A stretch of 64,000 nucleotides of DNA from JAICSD01 sp035637115 (GCA_035637115.1 DASPXV010000129.1:19348-83347), one strand, 5' to 3'. Counted from the first letter of the stretch, positions 41,916 through 51,175 are shown. Numbers and translations are program-made. Notes: a model not told the origin generated them from the letters alone.

Positions 41916-44900
41916 ATGCAGTGGCTAGCCGCAATTTCCGTCAAGCGCCCCGTCTTCGCGAGCGTCCTCATTCTCGCGCTCACCGTCATCGGTGCGTTCT
42001 CGTTCACCAGGCTCGGCCTGGATCGCTTCCCGAAGGTGGATTTCCCCACTGTCGTTGTCACCACTCGCTTGCCTGGCGCCGCGCCCGAGGAAGTCGAGAC
42101 GGAGATCTCCGACAAAATCGAGGAAGCGGTCAACACCATCAGTGGCATCGACGAGCTGCGTTCGACCTCCTCGGAGGGGGTGTCGACCGTCATCATCTCC
42201 TTCTTGTTGGAAAAGAACGTTGACGTCGCCTCGCAGGAAGTTCGCGATCGCGTAAACCGCGTGCTGCCGGTGCTTCCGAAGAACATCCAGCAGCCGACGG
42301 TCGAGAAATTCGATCCCGATTCCGCGCCCGTGATGACGCTCGCGGTGTCTGCCGACAAGCCGATTCGCGACATCACGGAGTACGCGGACAAGACGCTGCG
42401 CCGTCAGCTCGAAAGCGTGAACGGCGTCGGTCAGGTCCTCGTCATCGGCGGCCGGCAGCGCCAGGTCAACGTCACGCTGGATCCCGCGCGTCTCCAGGGG
42501 CACAACCTCACGGTTACGGACGTCTCGCGCGCGCTTCAGGCGCAGAATGCCGAAATCCCCGGCGGCCGCGTCGAGGCAGGCGCGACGCAGATGACGCTGC
42601 GGACGCGCGGTCGCGTTCAATCCGTCCAGGAATTCGGCGACGTCGTCATTACCGAACGCGATGGACATCCGATCCTGTTGCGCGACGTCGGCACAGTCGA
42701 AGACGGAATGGCTGACGCGGCCACACGTGCCAATGTGAACGGGAAGCCGACTGTTCTCCTGTCCATTCGCCGTCAGTCCGGCATCAACACCGTCCAGATG
42801 GTCGACGCGGTGAAGGAACGTCTCGCCGACATCAAGGAAGTCACGCCGCCCGGATACAACGTCGTGATCGTGCGCGATCTGTCGGAATTCATTCGCGCGT
42901 CGATCGACACAGTCGAGGAGCACCTCGTCGTCGGCTCAGTACTCGCGGCGCTCGTCGTCCTCGTGTTCCTCTGGAACTGGCGCTCGACCATCATCGCGGC
43001 GATCGCGATCCCGACCTCGATCATCGCGACGTTCGGCCTCGTCTGGTACGAGGACTTCACGTTGAACTCGATGACGATGCTGGCGCTGACGCTCGCCGTC
43101 GGCATCGTCATTGATGACGCGATCGTCGTGCTCGAGAACATCTATCGCTTCGTGGACGAGAAGGGCATGGCGCCAATGGAGGCGGCCATCCAGGCGACGC
43201 GTGAGATCGGTCTGGCGGTTCTCGCGACCACGCTGTCCCTCGTCGCGATCTTCGTTCCGGTTGGATTCATGGGCGGCATCGTCGGCCGATTCATGAAGAG
43301 CTTCGGGCTGACGATGTCGTTCGCAATCCTCGTGTCGCTGCTGGTGAGCTTCACGCTGACGCCGATGCTCTCGGCGCGATGGATCAAGAACAAGAAGGAG
43401 AAGAACGAGAAGTCGTCGCGCGAAGGCCGCTTCTTCCGTCCGATCGACGCCCGATATACCCGGACGCTCGCGTGGGCGCTTCGGCATCGCGCGGTCGTCG
43501 CCGGCATGGCCGTGCTGATCCTGCTGAGCAGCGTTCCGCTGTTCCTGGTCGCGAACAAGAACTTCCTGCCGAACGACGACCAGTCGGAGTTCGAGGTTGG
43601 AATCCGCGCGGCCGAAGGGGCGAGCATCGATTCGACCGAGCTGATCGCCAATCGTATCGCATCCGGGATCCGGGTGCTGCCCGAAGTGGACTACACGCTG
43701 GTGACCATCGCTGACGATCCCGCGAAGACGCCGAACTCCGGCACGATCTACGTACGGCTGAAGCCGCTCGGTGCGCGCAAGCGCGACCAGTTCGCGGTCA
43801 TGAACGACGTGCGTGCGAACGTGGTCCCGAAGTTCGCGTCGGCCAACCTGCGCACCGGCGTTCGTCCCGTTGCGACGATCGGCGGCGGGGGCAATCAAAA
43901 TGCGGAAATCCAGTTCACGATTAACGGACCGGATCTCGGCAACCTCGAGACATTCGCCGCGGCGATTGCCGGGCAGGCGCGCAAAACGCCGGGTGTCGTG
44001 GACGTGGATACGTCCCTGAACGTCGGTAAGCCGGAGCTGTCAGTGCGTCTCGATCGCCTGAAGGCCGCTGACCTTGGGGTCGAGGTGGCGGATGCTGCCG
44101 AAGCGCTGCGGCTCCTCGTCGGCGGCGACCAGGTGACCACATACAATGAGGGAGGCGAACAGTACGAGGTGCACGTCCGCGCACTCGCGAGCGGGCGTGC
44201 GTCGGCCAATGGCATCGGCCAGCTGACGGTCCCCTCGAAGAGAGTTGGTGCGGTGCCGCTTGAGAACATCGCGGATCTGACCGCCGGCACTGCGCCGAGC
44301 AACGTCGATCGACTGAACCGGCAGCGGCAGGTGACGATCTATGCCGGCCTGCTGCCCGGCGTGTCGCAGACCCCCGCGATGGACGCGATGCGGCGCGCCG
44401 CCGAATCGCTGAATATGGGCGCGGGCTACAGCACGCGCTTCGCCGGCAGGTCCCGCGAGCTGGGCCGCGCGGCGCAGAACTTCCTGATTGCCTTCGTGCT
44501 GTCGCTCGTGTTCATGTACTTGATCCTTGCTGCGCAGTTCGAATCGTGGCTGCATCCAATCACGATCCTGCTGTCGCTGCCGCTCACGCTGCCGTTCGCG
44601 CTGTTGTCAATCATCATCACGCGGCAGTCATTGAACATCTTTTCGGCGCTCGGGCTGCTCGTGCTGTTCGGCGTCGTCAAGAAAAACTCGATTCTCCAAA
44701 TCGATCACGCGAATCAGCTCAGGGAAACAGGCATGCAACGTGACATCGCGATTTTGCAGGCGAGCCGGGATCGGCTGCGCCCCATTCTCATGACGACGCT
44801 CGCCTTCGTGGCTGGCATGATCCCGCTCGTCTGGTCGAGCGGGATCGGCGCCGGCACCAACCGTGCGATCGGGTTCGTCATCATCGGCGGCCAGTCGCTC

Positions 44901-46664
44901 GTGCTGGTGCTGTCGCTGATCGTGACGCCGGTGGCGTACTCGCTCTTCGATGACCTGGCGAACGCGCGGCTGTTCTCGCGCCTTTTTGCTCGCGTGCGCG
45001 GCCGGCGGCTCGCCGCGGCGACGGCCGGCGCCCTGCTGCTCGCGCTCGCATTGCCGATGCGGGCGTCCGCGCAGACGCCGCAGGCATCGTCCGGTGAAGT
45101 GATCACCGTCACAGCCGACGACGTGGCACGGATGGCGACCGCGAACAACCCGGACCTCGTGGCCGGCGGCTACGATCCGCGCATCGGCGCCGAGCGCCTG
45201 GCGCAGGCGAAGGGGGCGTTCCTGCCGACGCTGACGAGCGGCTTCCAGCGGAATGTGCAGCAGGCGCCGCCGAGCAGCGTCTTCTTCGGCAACCAGGGGA
45301 CGCGCACCGATACGTGGTCCGGCAGCGTCGGCCTCGGCCAGCGGCTGCCGTGGGGTGGCGGCACGTACAGCTTCGGATGGAACTCGCTGCGCACGAACGC
45401 GAGCAGCACGCTGTCGAACTTCAACCCGTCCGTCACCGCGCAGCTCGAGGCGATCGTCTCGCAGCCGCTGCTCCGCGACTTCAAGATCGATCCGCTGCGC
45501 GCGCAGGTGACGACAGCGGAGCGGAACCAGCGGATCGCCGACATCGGGCTCGAGGAGCTCGGCACAACGGTTTCGGCTGGAGCGCAGCGCGCTTATTGGA
45601 ACCTCGTCCTGGCGAAAGCCGCCGTGGCCGTCCAGCAACGATCACTCGACCTCTCGCTCGAGCTCGAGCGCAACAATCGCGCGCGTGTGGACGTCGGCCA
45701 GTCGCCGCCCCTCGATCTCGTGTCCGCCCGCGCCGAGGTCGCGCAGCGCCGCGAAACGCTCATCGTCGCGCAGACGCAGGTACGGGAGGCGGAAGATCAG
45801 CTCCGCGTGCTCATTCTCGATCCGAAGCGACCCGATTACTGGTCCGTACGGATCGAGGCCGCGGATATCGTTCCACCAGTCGGCCCTGCCCCCGACGTGG
45901 ACGCCGCCGTCCGCAACGCGTTGAACATGCGGACGGACCTGCAGCGCACGAAGCGCCAGATCGAGAACACCGAGACGGCGTTGTCGCTCGCGAAGAACGC
46001 GACGATGCCGGATTTGCGGCTGCAGGCCACCTACCTGACGAATGGCCTCGGCGGCACAGAGCTCCTGCGCACCGGAGGCTTTCCGGGTACAGTTCAGCCG
46101 GGACAGTCCACGGCATTCGGCGACGTGCTGCGCCAACTGTTCGCGGCGGACTATCCGACATGGACGGTGGGCTTCACGCTGAGCTATCCGCTGGGGCGCA
46201 GCGCCGACCAGGCAACCTACGTCCGCGCGGGTCTCGAACGCGAGCAGACGGTCGCGCGGCTGCGCAGCTCCGAGCTGAAGGTGGTGCGGGAAGTACGGCA
46301 GACGGCGATGCAGCTCGATCAGAATCGCCAACGCATCGAGACCACGCGGCTGGCCCGCGACCTCTCGGAACAACGGCTCGACGCAGAACAGAAACGCTTC
46401 GAAGTCGGGATGTCGACGAACTTCAACGTCATCCAGGCGCAGCGCGATCTCGCCGTCGCGCGCAACAACGAGCTGCAGGCGCAGCTCGATTACCAGCTCG
46501 CGCTCATTAATTTCGAAACCGTCCAGCGCGTGGGCTCGACCTCCACGGGAACCGGTGTCTCAACGTCGCTGACGACAGTTCCGACAGGCACGACGACGGT
46601 CACGCCGGCGACGGGCGGAACGAGCGGCGCGACGACAAGCCTGACCGGACCAGGAGGAAACTAG
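41916..46664 (+). CDS. RND efflux pump fused to a TolC-like outer-membrane factor
   Basis: A 1582-residue single reading frame. Residues 1 to about 1026 are a complete HAE-1-type RND pump: first helix RPVFASVLILALTVIGAFSF, proton-relay Asp pair D400-D401 in VGIVIDDAIVVLEN, two large periplasmic loops and twelve helices, ending near SLFDDLANARLFSRL. Residues about 1027-1052 are a typical signal peptide with a basic start, hydrophobic core (AGALLLALALP) and cleavage site ASA|Q. Residues 1053-1582 are an outer-membrane efflux protein of the TolC type with two OEP repeats and long helices, and a Thr/Gly-rich tail. No stop codon separates the parts. An in-frame GTG (codon 1027) has no Shine-Dalgarno. 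Processing by signal peptidase would release two proteins. Confidence 0.9.
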   Translation: MQWLAAISVKRPVFASVLILALTVIGAFSFTRLGLDRFPKVDFPTVVVTTRLPGAAPEEVETEISDKIEEAVNTISGIDELRSTSSEGVSTVIISFLLEKNVDVASQEVRDRVNRVLPVLPKNIQQPTVEKFDPDSAPVMTLAVSADKPIRDITEYADKTLRRQLESVNGVGQVLVIGGRQRQVNVTLDPARLQGHNLTVTDVSRALQAQNAEIPGGRVEAGATQMTLRTRGRVQSVQEFGDVVITERDGHPILLRDVGTVEDGMADAATRANVNGKPTVLLSIRRQSGINTVQMVDAVKERLADIKEVTPPGYNVVIVRDLSEFIRASIDTVEEHLVVGSVLAALVVLVFLWNWRSTIIAAIAIPTSIIATFGLVWYEDFTLNSMTMLALTLAVGIVIDDAIVVLENIYRFVDEKGMAPMEAAIQATREIGLAVLATTLSLVAIFVPVGFMGGIVGRFMKSFGLTMSFAILVSLLVSFTLTPMLSARWIKNKKEKNEKSSREGRFFRPIDARYTRTLAWALRHRAVVAGMAVLILLSSVPLFLVANKNFLPNDDQSEFEVGIRAAEGASIDSTELIANRIASGIRVLPEVDYTLVTIADDPAKTPNSGTIYVRLKPLGARKRDQFAVMNDVRANVVPKFASANLRTGVRPVATIGGGGNQNAEIQFTINGPDLGNLETFAAAIAGQARKTPGVVDVDTSLNVGKPELSVRLDRLKAADLGVEVADAAEALRLLVGGDQVTTYNEGGEQYEVHVRALASGRASANGIGQLTVPSKRVGAVPLENIADLTAGTAPSNVDRLNRQRQVTIYAGLLPGVSQTPAMDAMRRAAESLNMGAGYSTRFAGRSRELGRAAQNFLIAFVLSLVFMYLILAAQFESWLHPITILLSLPLTLPFALLSIIITRQSLNIFSALGLLVLFGVVKKNSILQIDHANQLRETGMQRDIAILQASRDRLRPILMTTLAFVAGMIPLVWSSGIGAGTNRAIGFVIIGGQSLVLVLSLIVTPVAYSLFDDLANARLFSRLFARVRGRRLAAATAGALLLALALPMRASAQTPQASSGEVITVTADDVARMATANNPDLVAGGYDPRIGAERLAQAKGAFLPTLTSGFQRNVQQAPPSSVFFGNQGTRTDTWSGSVGLGQRLPWGGGTYSFGWNSLRTNASSTLSNFNPSVTAQLEAIVSQPLLRDFKIDPLRAQVTTAERNQRIADIGLEELGTTVSAGAQRAYWNLVLAKAAVAVQQRSLDLSLELERNNRARVDVGQSPPLDLVSARAEVAQRRETLIVAQTQVREAEDQLRVLILDPKRPDYWSVRIEAADIVPPVGPAPDVDAAVRNALNMRTDLQRTKRQIENTETALSLAKNATMPDLRLQATYLTNGLGGTELLRTGGFPGTVQPGQSTAFGDVLRQLFAADYPTWTVGFTLSYPLGRSADQATYVRAGLEREQTVARLRSSELKVVREVRQTAMQLDQNRQRIETTRLARDLSEQRLDAEQKRFEVGMSTNFNVIQAQRDLAVARNNELQAQLDYQLALINFETVQRVGSTSTGTGVSTSLTTVPTGTTTVTPATGGTSGATTSLTGPGGN

Positions 46665-46675
46665 CCCTGCACGCG

Positions 46676-46775
46676 CGACGGCTTCGACTCGAAGGCACAA
46701 AGACACGAAGACACAAAGCTGTTTGGTTGTTGTTTCGTGACTTTGTGCCTTAGTGCCTTCGAGTCGAAGCCGTCG
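46676..46775. repeat. 100-bp inverted-repeat element (MITE-like or bidirectional terminator)
   Basis: The 23-bp arms 46676-46698 and 46753-46775 are perfect inverted copies. An inner pair AAGGCACAAAG / CTTTGTGCCTT can also form. The whole lies between the convergent pump-TolC and thiO genes. It could act as a terminator for both strands, but has no T-run next to the stem; length and arm quality also fit a small non-autonomous mobile element. Confidence 0.75.
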
Positions 46776-46784
46776 GCGCGTTAA

Positions 46785-47843
46785 TCAGAATCTATCCGGC
46801 CGGAAGTTCTCCAAGCACTCATCTGCACGCTGCTCCACCACAAGATCAGCAATCAGCTTCCCGGTAATCGGCGCGAGCAAGACGCCGTTGCGATAATGGC
46901 CTGACGCGTGGACGAGACCGGGAATCTCCGGGTCCGTTCCGAGCACCGGGAGTTCGTCCGGTGTCGCGGGCCGAAGACCCACGCGCGCCTCCAGCAGCGC
47001 GTCGGCTGGTAACCGTGGCAGCAGTCGACGGGCCGCGGCGAGCAATCCGTTCACGCCTTCCTCGGTGGTCCGTTCGTCGAAACCGGCGTCTTCGACAGTC
47101 GCGCCGACGAGCAGCGTTCCGTCGTGACGCGGAACGACGTAGCAATCGGGGCCCCAGAGAATGGTCGGAATCGGCCAGAGGTTCCACCGCACTCGCAGGA
47201 GCTGGCCGCGCACGGGGCGCAGCGGCGGAGTCCGAATCCCTTCAATCTGGTTCGTCCATGCACCAGCGGCGAGAATAACCGTGTCCGCCTCAGTATCATC
47301 GCCATCGATGCGAAGGCGCGGGCCTGCCGCACCGGCGCTGATGCGCTCCACGCGCGCACGGCGAAACTGCGCTCCGTGCCGTTCGGCGGACGCCGCCAGC
47401 GCCCGCGCGAGTTGCGGGGCATCGACGTAGCCGTGCTCCTCGTTCGTGAACGCGCCGCTTGTTGCACAGAGTTGCGGATAGGCGCGCGCGACGTCCGCGG
47501 GTTCGAGCCAGCCTCCCATCACGCCATGACGGAGAGCTGCTGCACGCTCCGGTATCAGAGCGATCTCCAGCGTGCCGATTTGCTCGTACTCGACCGCGAA
47601 GCCTTCGTTGCGGAGCCCTGAGATCCAGCTCGGATACAGGTCGAGGCTCCGCAGTCCGAGGTCGAGCATCGGCCCGCGTTCGTGCGCCTCGACGTATGGC
47701 GCGAGCATGCCTGCCGACGCTTGCGTCGCGCCGCCGGCAACGGGCCGCGGATCGATCGCCGTGCACGCAACGCCGCGGATCGCCAGCTCGCGTGCAATCG
47801 CGCACCCGATGATCCCTGCACCGACGACAGCCACACGCGACAT
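46785..47843 (-). CDS. thiO: Glycine oxidase ThiO (FAD-dependent)
   Basis: A 352-residue flavoprotein of the DAO family. The FAD motif is VAVVGAGIIGCAIARELAIR; GGATQASAGMLAPYVEAHE is typical of ThiO, as is the C-terminal GLRPATPDELPVLG and HASGHYRNGVLLAPITG. It oxidises glycine to the imine used in thiazole synthesis, or other amines. Other thi genes are not in the window, although a YjbQ-like (secondary thiamine-phosphate synthase-like) gene lies upstream on the same strand. No obvious Shine-Dalgarno precedes ATG 47843. Confidence 0.88.
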   Translation of the reverse strand: MSRVAVVGAGIIGCAIARELAIRGVACTAIDPRPVAGGATQASAGMLAPYVEAHERGPMLDLGLRSLDLYPSWISGLRNEGFAVEYEQIGTLEIALIPERAAALRHGVMGGWLEPADVARAYPQLCATSGAFTNEEHGYVDAPQLARALAASAERHGAQFRRARVERISAGAAGPRLRIDGDDTEADTVILAAGAWTNQIEGIRTPPLRPVRGQLLRVRWNLWPIPTILWGPDCYVVPRHDGTLLVGATVEDAGFDERTTEEGVNGLLAAARRLLPRLPADALLEARVGLRPATPDELPVLGTDPEIPGLVHASGHYRNGVLLAPITGKLIADLVVEQRADECLENFRPDRF

Positions 47844-48181
47844 CTCGTTACGTTAACTCGAAGGACTCGAAGGAGTCGAAGACAGGCGAAGGAGCAGCTT
47901 GATGCTTCGATACGTCGAAGAGGCCGAAGGTCGAAGGAGATCCGATCTGAGGCGACCCGCCGGTCGAAACAGGCGAAGGCGCACCTTCGATTTTCGATAT
48001 TTCGAAGGGCCGAAGGTCGAAGCAGATCCGGTGCGGAGGCGGCCTGCCGGTCGAAGCAGACGAAGACGCACGTTCGAGTTTCGATACTTCGAAGGGCCGA
48101 AGGTCGAACGTCCAAGGAGGTCCTTCGACGTTCTTCGAAAACTTCGACTCCTTCGAGTTCAAGAACCTTCGAGTTCAGGAT
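47844..48181. repeat. Gene-free region with 87-bp tandem repeats rich in TCGAAG
   Basis: No gene is supported in these 338 bp. Unit 1 (47908-47994) and unit 2 (47995-48081) are each 87 bp and clearly related; a third partial copy runs from 48082 to about 48110. Shared landmarks are CGATA, GGCCGAAGGTCGAA, GCAGATCCG-like and CGACGAAG-type stretches. The motif TCGAAG/CTTCGA recurs dozens of times, also outside the units up to 48175. Because 87 is divisible by three, both strands stay open, but the protein would be low-complexity and lacks a ribosome site. Function unknown. Confidence 0.8.
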
Positions 48182-49246
48182 CTATTCGAACGACGTGAGC
48201 GTGGCTTCGAGGATGCGGACGCGGCCGGCCGCGCGGTGCCACTGGACCAGAATCGGACTCTGGTAGCGTCCGTCGGCGATGACGCCGTGGCCGTCGCTCT
48301 CGCGGACGCGCAGGTTGACCGACCGTTTCATGCGCAGGAACCGTCCCGCCGGCACGGCGATGGCCCGCGCGAACAGCCGTTCGAGGAGCGATTCGCGCAG
48401 GCCGGTGATGTCGAGGACCTGGTTCATGGCGCGGACCATGTCGTATTTCGCGTAGTCCAGCGCCTTCTGCGGAATCGATCGCGGCGACGCCCACATGTGG
48501 CGCCCTTTTTCGGCGGCAAAACGGAACGGGTTGCGCAGCACGTCGGCGAGATCGTGGCGCATCAGCAGCGTCTCGTACTCGTTCACCGTCAGCCCCGCCT
48601 GGCGTTCCAAGCCGCCAAGCTCCAGGCGGATGCGGCCGCTCGTGACGCCGTGCTGGTTCACGAGCGTGACGATCTGCTCGTAGATGCCAAGCTTGGGATC
48701 TTTCAGGTTCACCGAATCGACCTGGTGGTCTGAGACGGGAACGTCCAGCCTTACTCGCACGATCTCGCGCTCCCGGCTGAAGCCGACGATGCTGGTCAGC
48801 CTGCGGCGGGGACGTCCATGCGTGACGCCATCGAGATCGACGAAGCAGACGGGTTCCTCGGGACGATTGACGTAGCTCACGCAGGTGCTGAGGCCGGCTG
48901 CCATGAACGCCAGGTGCGAGTCTGCGTTGCGCGGTTCGATCGCGCGCTCCGCGGTCGTCAGATCCTTCCGCCGATCGAGTTGATCGTGCTCGTATCCGGC
49001 CCCTTCCGGGAACATCGTCCTGAACACTTCGACATATGGCGCGACGGTTGTCTTCTCTCGCCGCAGCCGCGCCGCGAGACTCTGCTCGAGGTACCCCGCC
49101 GTAGTGTGAAATGAGTGATAGAGGTGTTTCGGATAGCGGTCGAGCAGGTCACCGTGGACGTCGCGCAACTGCTGGCGGACGTCGATGATGTCGAACCGGG
49201 CCCGCGGCGTGAGTTCGAGGGTGACCTCGACCGGGGAAACAGCCAT
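48182..49246 (-). CDS. YjbQ/UPF0047-like protein with long C-terminal extension
   Basis: A 354-residue protein. Residues 1-165 look like YjbQ: RARFDIIDVRQQLRDVHGDL, HSFHTTAGYLEQSL (the HTTAG motif) and NADSHLAFMAAGLSTC followed by VCFVDLDGVTHGRPRRRL. YjbQ proteins are about 140 residues and have weak thiamine-phosphate synthase activity. Residues 165-354 (ERLFARAIAVPAGRFLRMKR, ADVLRNPFRFAAEKGRHMW) are of no family I recognise. A TATACT box lies upstream on the minus strand near 49290. Its identity as YjbQ is from motif resemblance only. Confidence 0.65.
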   Translation of the reverse strand: MAVSPVEVTLELTPRARFDIIDVRQQLRDVHGDLLDRYPKHLYHSFHTTAGYLEQSLAARLRREKTTVAPYVEVFRTMFPEGAGYEHDQLDRRKDLTTAERAIEPRNADSHLAFMAAGLSTCVSYVNRPEEPVCFVDLDGVTHGRPRRRLTSIVGFSREREIVRVRLDVPVSDHQVDSVNLKDPKLGIYEQIVTLVNQHGVTSGRIRLELGGLERQAGLTVNEYETLLMRHDLADVLRNPFRFAAEKGRHMWASPRSIPQKALDYAKYDMVRAMNQVLDITGLRESLLERLFARAIAVPAGRFLRMKRSVNLRVRESDGHGVIADGRYQSPILVQWHRAAGRVRILEATLTSFE

Positions 49247-49327
49247 GGATACGGTCTCCTAGTGTAGCGCACGACTACTTTGTTTTGCAAAGTATACCGC
49301 CGCGTAACCCGTTGAGCCGCTTCGGCC

Positions 49328-50473
49328 ATGAACAAACTGGCCGGTCGTTTGCTACCCGAGAAGGGCATGTTGGCGCGGCTCCGGATACCGATCAGCTGGC
49401 CTGAGCTGGCTAAACGGGCGCTCCGGGAAGTCTGGGACGATAACGTCCTCGACCTTGCGGCCCAGCAGGCCTATTACTTCTTCTTCGCGCTGTTTCCCGC
49501 AATCCTGTTCGTCATCGCGATTGCGAGTTTCTTCCCGCTGGCGTCGTTCATCGACCAGGTGGTGGCGATGCTGTCGCGGTTCGCGCCGAGGGATGTCGTC
49601 AACATCATCACCAATGCGATGACGTCGCTGTCGGACCAGAAGAACGGCGGCATCCTGACGTTCGCGTTCCTCGTGACGATCTGGTCGAGTTCCGGCGCCA
49701 TGGTTTCGATCATCACCACATCGAACGCTTGTTACGACGTCAGCGAATCGCGTCCCTGGTGGAAGATGCGCCTGACGGCGATTGCCTTAACCATCGGGAT
49801 CGCAATCTTCATTCTCGCGTCCATGTTCCTGATCATCGCGGGTCCGACGGTCGCCGAAAATCTCGCGACGCGCATGCACCTCGGAGCCGCGTTCAAGTGG
49901 GCGTGGTGGGTTTTACAGTGGCCGCTGGTGTTCGTGCTCGTCGCGACGGCGATCGGCCTGGTCTACTACTTCGCGCCGGACGTCGAACAGGACTGGATCT
50001 GGATCACTCCGGGATCCGTGGCCGCGACGTTCCTCTGGCTGGTCGTCTCCCTGGCACTGAAGTACTACTACATGCTCGTGCCGAACTCGAACACCGCGTA
50101 CGGCACCATCGGCGGCATCATGGTCCTGATGCTGTGGTTCTACGCGTCGGGGCTCGCGCTGCTGTTTGGGGCCGAGATGAACGCCGAGCTCGAACACACG
50201 TCGCCGTACGGCAAGGATCCGGGAGAGCGGGTACCTGGGGAGAAGAAGGTCGTCGGCGTTCGCGCGCAGCGGCTCTACGAAGAGAAACGCGAGAAGGGCG
50301 AGATCCCGGTGAAGCCGCTGCCGGCCACTGTGAATTGCGACATCGATCGGACTCCTGCGCCCGTCGAGCACGAGCCGAAGCCAAGCGACCTGATTATTGG
50401 AACGATCGCGCTCGCGCCTGCCGCAATCCTGGCGGCGAAAAAAGTCCGCGACGAGATGAAGAAGAGCGCGTAA
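49328..50473 (+). CDS. YihY/virulence factor BrkB family membrane protein
   Basis: A 381-residue inner-membrane protein with about six helices. YihY landmarks are AAQQAYYFFFALFPAILFVI, TIWSSSGAMVSIITTSNACYD, VEQDWIWITPGSVAATFLWL and GTIGGIMVLMLWFYASGLAL, ending the domain with LFGAEMNAELEH. A cytoplasmic tail of about 85 residues follows. The family has been called ribonuclease BN in error; its function is unknown. The stop codon abuts that of the convergent gene with no gap. Confidence 0.9.
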   Translation: MNKLAGRLLPEKGMLARLRIPISWPELAKRALREVWDDNVLDLAAQQAYYFFFALFPAILFVIAIASFFPLASFIDQVVAMLSRFAPRDVVNIITNAMTSLSDQKNGGILTFAFLVTIWSSSGAMVSIITTSNACYDVSESRPWWKMRLTAIALTIGIAIFILASMFLIIAGPTVAENLATRMHLGAAFKWAWWVLQWPLVFVLVATAIGLVYYFAPDVEQDWIWITPGSVAATFLWLVVSLALKYYYMLVPNSNTAYGTIGGIMVLMLWFYASGLALLFGAEMNAELEHTSPYGKDPGERVPGEKKVVGVRAQRLYEEKREKGEIPVKPLPATVNCDIDRTPAPVEHEPKPSDLIIGTIALAPAAILAAKKVRDEMKKSA

Positions 50474-51043
50474 TCAGCGACAGACGACGGTTGGCGGCGG
50501 CTGCCACGATCCGGGACGCAGCTTGCCGTCGAATCCCCAGTACACAGGCTCCGCCTTTATGCAGTTCGGCGGGATGGGCAGGCGCGCTTTCACCAGGCCC
50601 TGATCCGTATTCAGGATCGTCGGCGCCGTGCGATCGTCGAACCGGCCGCGCGACAACGTGGGAACCGGAACGTAAACAGGGACCGCGACCGGATAGGCGA
50701 CGGGTGCCGGCGCGTCGCGATGGTCGATGACGATGACCTGCGGCTCGCGCGGATCGGGTGCGGGCTCCGGCGCAGGAGCGGTGACGATCGGCTCCGGCTG
50801 CGGTGTACGGCCGCTCTTGATCATCGCGACGATCACCGCTTCGGTCACGCCGCTCTCCTTCAACCGCCTGAGCGTCGCGGTATCGATCGTGAAGATAGAC
50901 CGGTCCACCTCGATGAGCGCGAGAAGGACCTGCTCGCCGAGGCCGGCCTTCGAGAGCTCGATGACATCCCGGACAGTTATGGCCTCCGCGCGGCTCGCAC
51001 TGATGGCGACGATGGTAAGCAGGGAAAGCAGGACGCGGCGCAT
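50474..51043 (-). CDS. Secreted protein of unknown function
   Basis: A 189-residue protein with a signal peptide (MRRVLLSLLTIVAISASRAEA) at ATG 51043, preceded by GGAGG. Residues about 22-75 form a compact helical domain (TVRDVIELSKAGLGEQVLL, ATLRRLKESGVTEAVIVAMI) seen in several exported bacterial proteins. A Pro-rich linker follows, then a Cys-containing tail (PPNCIKAEPVYWGFDGKL, PPTVVCR) that may form a disulfide. It is divergent from the Gly-zipper gene at 51256. Confidence 0.7.
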   Translation of the reverse strand: MRRVLLSLLTIVAISASRAEAITVRDVIELSKAGLGEQVLLALIEVDRSIFTIDTATLRRLKESGVTEAVIVAMIKSGRTPQPEPIVTAPAPEPAPDPREPQVIVIDHRDAPAPVAYPVAVPVYVPVPTLSRGRFDDRTAPTILNTDQGLVKARLPIPPNCIKAEPVYWGFDGKLRPGSWQPPPTVVCR

Positions 51044-51125
51044 GGAACCTCCAGGACTCCCTCTATAGTGCAATAAAACCGCCACACGGTTGGCCCGGGT
51101 TACATTGGCTTTCCCGCCAACCAGC

Positions 51126-51175
51126 CCTGCCGGGGTCCTGTCGTGAGGACAGGGAGTGTCCCCAGCCGTGGCAGG
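51126..51175 (+). other. Candidate structured RNA element in the 51044-51255 intergenic region
   Basis: Nested stems are possible: CCTGCC 51126-51131 with GGCAGG 51170-51175, GGGG 51132-51135 with CCCC 51160-51163, and CCTGTC 51137-51142 with GACAGG 51148-51153 around the loop GTGAG. The result is one long hairpin with internal loops, followed by an A-rich stretch (GGAAACCGCAAAAACCC) and, 80 bp later, the ATG of the downstream gene. It matches no riboswitch I recognise. Confidence 0.35.

Noticed and set aside
47844..48181. Open frames on both strands through the 87-bp repeats
   Set aside because: They stay open only because the unit length is a multiple of three; composition is low-complexity and no start signal is present.
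51126..51175. A known riboswitch class for the nested stem
   Set aside because: The conserved cores of c-di-GMP, SAM, TPP, cobalamin or glycine riboswitches are not visible.
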